From contig JAURVB010003251.1 of the NCBI GenBank assembly GCA_033002965.1, positions 241,700 through 305,699 of the forward strand: DNA of 64,000 nucleotides, read 5' to 3'. The translations under genes and the position numbers were made by a program. The stretch comes from Piper betle. Its lineage: Eukaryota; Streptophyta; Magnoliopsida; Piperales; Piperaceae. Under the pieces are notes generated by a model, which saw only the letters and a list, made by a program, of their open reading frames with translations, did no database searches and was not told where the DNA came from. Below, in pieces: positions 59,724-64,000 of the stretch. Each line of letters starts with the position of its first letter. The stretch's first letter is position 1.

Positions 59724-60700
59724 CTTACAGGGTTTTCTTTTTCTCTTTTTTTCCTTTTTTTGAAGTTTATTAGTTTTGTCAAAGAAACTCGTAGTTGGCT
59801 TTTAATCATCGCCACCGAGTTTGGGAAATTAGTTTTTTAAATATAAATCGTATTTATAAAATTTTTATATCATTTACGAGTAGAGTCTAACAAAATATTA
59901 TATAAGTTTGTTAATCACATTACACACATATTATTCATGTAAATTTAATTTAATCCTAAAAAAAAAGATAAAAAAGATTCACATTATATTTACAATTTAA
60001 ATTCGCTAATAAAAGTAATCTCATTTATAGTAAATTAACAATAAAATATTATTTATATTATCAATTTACTTTAACAATATAACTTAAATTCACAATTTCA
60101 CTAACTCTCCAATATTTGTCTGGGCTTAACACGATAATTAGTTTAATTTTATTATTATGGTTATGCTAGCAGATCTATTTAAGTACTTAAAACACTTGGA
60201 ATACAAATGAAGGTTTGGGGACGGCTTGAGATAAAGTATTTTCAAGAGATATTAGTGGATGAAGATTAGTAGCAAGGTAGATCTATAGTCTCATACACAC
60301 TTCACTGCCTCCCTCTTTTACAAGTGTACATATGTCCTAATAGTATTGTTGGTCACTCTTTAATAAACAAAGACATGAATATATTGAGGATGAGTGAGAT
60401 TGCCTCTGACCATAGATTTAGATAGTTGATTGGATGTCACTCGGTCTGCCAAGGCCAGATCAGTGATTGCTATTGAGAACTGGTCAGCATTTATAGTAAC
60501 AGTCACCCCAGATTACAGGAAATAAACATCATACGTGTCATCACTATGATCCTGACCCCCTCTGGATCAGGCATGCATGGTTGGATAGCCTGAGCCGAGT
60601 CGATAGCAGCTACCTTTAGAGAGAAAAACACATGGCGATAAATATGCTAGAGATAATAATGGGTTCATAAAGTACATGATCAGGTTCAGACTTCAGCACG
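59724..60700. other. Intergenic, no gene
   Basis: AT-rich first part, more balanced composition later. No coding signal. Confidence 0.5.
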
Positions 60701-60703
60701 TGG

Positions 60704-60885
60704 ATTGCACAACCGCCGTTTGAGTTGTACAACCACCGTCATAGTAGCACAACTACCATCTGTGATGCCCAACCCCCGACCTTGATGTATTACCACCGAC
60801 CGTGATGCCCAACTACCGACCGTGATGCACTACCACCGACCGAATGCGCATTACCACCGTCCATGATACACTACCATTGTCCAAG
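60704..60885. repeat. Minisatellite, 20-21 bp unit
   Basis: About nine variants of the unit actaccgaccgtgatgcccа-like sequence (typical words: accaccgaccgtgatgc, aactaccgaccgtgatgc). The middle units are most alike and the outer ones diverged. No coding role seen. Confidence 0.85.
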
Positions 60886-61575
60886 TACACTGTTATTTTG
60901 GAAGTCAATGCCAAGTAATTACTTCACATTATAAGAGGATAACTACTTGAAGATGTTCTTAGCCTTGCACACAGATCGCATGTCACAATATTTAGAGTAG
61001 AGTAGGCTCATAGATTGATGATAAGATATAGCTATGACAACATCAGTCAGGCAAATGAAAGTCGAGTGCACTAGAATTATTCTGATGTAATGGCACATAA
61101 TTGCTTCACCAACCTTCTTGCATACCATCACCTTGATCTGACATCCTTAAATCAATTGTGTATTGCAAGATAGTATTAGTGACAACCTTATAGGGATCAT
61201 CAGACAATATTAGTTGCAGTCTTATAGTGATGCATATGGACAAAATCAGAGAACATGACAGTATGACCTTCAGATGGGATGCCCACAGTGCTCAGATTGT
61301 TCAGTCAATATGACAGTAGCCGTATGAGTTATAGCTAGGATATATAGATCATGCAGATGGTCAAACATACAGTGTGACCTCAACCAGCAGAGGAGTTTGA
61401 CTCGTATTAGAGCCTCTGACTTAGATGGTGGTTTTGTGATGGAGCGTCCTTTAGGGAGACAATTTTTTTTTTGCTTTCCCAGCATGACTAGGTCCTTACT
61501 TTGAGACATAGGATTTAACATTTGCCTTAAGTATAGGAGGTATCTTCGTAGTACTGTCTAGGGCATACAATATAT
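60886..61575. other. Intergenic, no gene
   Basis: No supported gene. Short open frames lack any recognisable family feature. Confidence 0.5.
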
Positions 61576-64000
61576 ATAACACCCTATTTCGGTTCACTCG
61601 TGAACTAACCCGAAAATGTTACCGGTGACTGAACCGTTCGTTAATCTATCGGATTAGGTTAAGCCGACCTGGATCTACCCTCGATGTCTCAAGATGATGA
61701 TGCAGCATGCAAAGCATGGATGAGATACTTGGATTCTAACGTGGTCCTATATGCATGCTATGATGAGCAAACAAGAACATAAACAAACCAATGGGACAGA
61801 AGTTTAAAAGAAATATCTATTTTAAAATAAAAATAAAATGGACAGAGTTTCTCTTAAAAGTGCAATAAAGACCACCTTATAAACAATAACATTATATATT
61901 TATAACGATAAAAATTGAAAGCACAATCTAAACACAACATGATTTCACATTCTAGTTACCCTCGCTCCGTAGCTCACCTTGTTCATTTTCAACATTCCAT
62001 TTTCATTCACATGCATATTATCTATAACAGTTTACATAATAATATTCAAATTCATTATCTACATAGTTCAACACATCACCAATTACAGTCAGCAAGTACA
62101 TGTGTGCGCGACTCAGTGATGCTCCTCTGCCGTCCTAGCAGTGCTCAGTCTTTGCAATTCTCACCTACATAAATAATAAAAATACCTCAATAACGAGCGT
62201 TACCGGTCCAAAAATAACTAATATCTATCTGACACAGGAGAGCTAACCTTCCTGTTGAATAAAAACTCATATACTTCTTCAAGAACTCTCATAAAGGCAA
62301 TAATGGGAGTCGTCGACCTCGGGCGGCAGCATCCCCTTTCCATGTCATTCTCTTTCCATAACATTCTCTTTCCATTGCCATTTAAGCTATCCCTTTGCGC
62401 GGGAAAATCATTATTTTTCCTCTCAGCCCTCTATATCCTCCGTATTAATCGTGGCCCTGAGTACATGGGCTGAATACTCTTAGACATACCCCTTCAGTAC
62501 CCTTTTACCTCACAAGTCTAGACATACACTGTATAGCAGCACCTGTAAACCTTTACACTTATCAGGATTTGAGGAACTCAAAGGTGGAGTTATCAGGATC
62601 CCTTGGGAATGAGTGGACACTCACCAGTTCTAGAGCCCGCTTTGACAAACCCATGCCCTATCTCAAGACATGGTCGTCAATTTCCCTCATCACACATCTC
62701 ACTGAAAACGCAAAAACTACATATGCATAGGCCTGGGTAGGAAATTTATTAAAATATACCTAAAGGCATCATGACCGGATCTGAGTTTCAAAAACATACT
62801 TGAGGAATCTCATCCTCGAGGGTATTAATCCAAAAAATACGATCGGCTAAATGGCCCGTGTGGAGTGGGATACAATAAACCCACCACTCGACACATCCTC
62901 TTTCCTGTTCTAAATAAAACACGATAGAATGAGACAATAAATCAAGGGCGAGTCCTAAACAGATCTAGTAAAAAGTTCAATCGTGGTTGCATGCCTATGC
63001 AACAAGCTCCTACTTTATTCCTATACATCAAATCTAGAAGCTAACACCTACTAAGTGAATGATGCATCAACTCAACATGAACATTACACTCATAACATAA
63101 TCGTCATCCATCCCAGTCAACAATCATCAATGTAAAAATAATTCTAACTCATCCTATTCGTACCAATTTTATTATATTTTTATTAGTTACGTTGTAGTCG
63201 ATTAGCATGCTCATATTTAATTTACTTAGTTAGATTACTAACATCCATTCACTCTCAAGCAAATCATGCAAGTCATCACTTCATTCACAATTACGTATTC
63301 ATTATATCAAACAATCAATCCTACATTGTTGTGCTAATAATTATTAATTTTAAATAATTAAATCAAAGGTAATTATACCTCACATTGTCGGCAATTGGTG
63401 ACAGCCAGGGTTTCGTTGTGCGTCTCAAAGCTTGAATTTGGCACTCGACGGCATCCATAGATCTATTGGGTTCAATTGGATGAGCTTGGCGGAAGATTCG
63501 GCGAAATTTAGTAAATCCGATTTTTTGGCAGGTTTTAGTAGTTTTTCAGTAGGTTTCGATGGTTTTTCGGCAGCTTTACGAAGGTTTTCCAGTAATGGTT
63601 ACTGACAGTGGCTATTGGCGGGATAGTGGTGGTATGGGGTACCGTTGGCATTGGCTCGGCAAGCCTGGCACGACTACGACGTCGACGTGGTTGGCGAAGG
63701 CGGCAGCTCGAGCAGAAAATGGCAAAAATAGAGGCAGCTGGTGGGGTGTGGAGATCTAGCCAATGCGGGTGGCACTGAGCTCCACTCTGGTTGGGGTAGG
63801 TCATAGGAGGGTCGAAGACGTCAAGGCGACCACTGGATGGCCGTGGCAATGTCGCCAGCGACAAGATTGACAACGCAAGCGTTGTGCGGTTGCGGTGGCA
63901 CGACGATGACATATTGGCGGCGATCGGCGGCAGGGTGGCATCGGCGACGGCGACTAACACATGGGCGGTGATCAGGTAGTCATGGGTTTTGGGGAAGAAA
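61576..64000 (+). mobile_element. Long LTR-like unit, copy C, cut by window end
   Basis: Starts TATAACACCCT (cf. TGTAACACCCC of A and B) and follows the same block order: the gaccgg(a)tc start region, the catcccc/ggaactcaaa block, aatgatgcatcaactcaac, the aggtaattatacctcac block at 63367, then the GC-richer core to the window end. It is the most diverged of the three copies. A short minus-strand open frame over the core (63960-63535) is also found in A and B and is not a gene. Confidence 0.6.

Noticed and set aside
1..64000. CRISPR array, operon, phage or bacterial mobile island
   Set aside because: Genes have introns and plant architectures. The direct repeats present (121 bp, 387 bp, 20 bp) are contiguous tandem repeats without unique spacers.

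Overview
The window is nuclear DNA of a flowering plant. Its genes have GT-AG introns and plant-specific architectures: phenylalanine ammonia-lyase, a plant synaptotagmin, a chloroplast RRM protein, a WAV3-type RING/vWA protein, a PPR relic, a FAR1 relic and a MOM1-like silencing factor. The spaces between genes are AT-rich and full of Ty3-gypsy-type LTRs, a Ty1-copia remnant and several DNA transposons. The PAL has Phe at the substrate-selectivity position, so it is not a grass-type PTAL. A non-grass monocot is possible, but the sequence does not prove any lineage.

Layout. 1-6.6 kb: repeats, including two long LTR-like units head to tail. 7.7-8.4 kb: a PPR pseudogene. 10.1-12.2 kb (minus): a CP29-like chloroplast ribonucleoprotein with a one-base frameshift. 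13.2-13.7 kb: a small Cys/Pro-rich reading frame. 14.4-17.6 kb (minus): an intact WAV3-like E3 ligase. 18-24.5 kb: AT-rich intergenic DNA with a 387-bp tandem duplication. 24.7-27.06 kb (minus): a truncated copia element whose LTR ends about 80 bp from the SYT stop codon. 27.1-30.6 kb (minus): an intact 12-exon SYT3-like gene. 31.4-40.4 kb: a repeat zone with a hAT-like element, two TIR-like elements with GC-rich cores, a FAR1 fragment, a 121-bp triplication and a decayed duplicate of the WAV3-like gene's 5' end. 44.9-49.2 kb (plus): an intact two-exon PAL gene with AC elements in its promoter. 49.5-57.2 kb (minus): a broken MOM1-like gene. It keeps PHD, chromodomain and C-terminal parts but has no visible SNF2 helicase, and one intron holds a large inverted repeat. 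58.2-59.7 kb: one hAT-like element nested inside another, both with perfect 8-bp target duplications. 60.7-60.9 kb: a minisatellite. 61.6-64.0 kb: a third copy of the long LTR, cut by the window edge.

The genes are not an operon or a co-regulated cluster. They act in separate processes: phenylpropanoid entry (PAL), ER-plasma-membrane contact and lipid transfer (SYT), chloroplast RNA metabolism (CP29-like), ubiquitination linked to root tropism (WAV3-like) and transcriptional silencing (MOM1-like, apparently dead here). I found no convincing new multi-gene system. The strongest unusual signals are structural: the inverted repeat inside a dying silencing-factor gene, the nested hAT pair, and a sequence module shared by otherwise unrelated repeats. 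All exon borders were read by eye from splice sites, frame continuity and remembered family patterns; no search was run.
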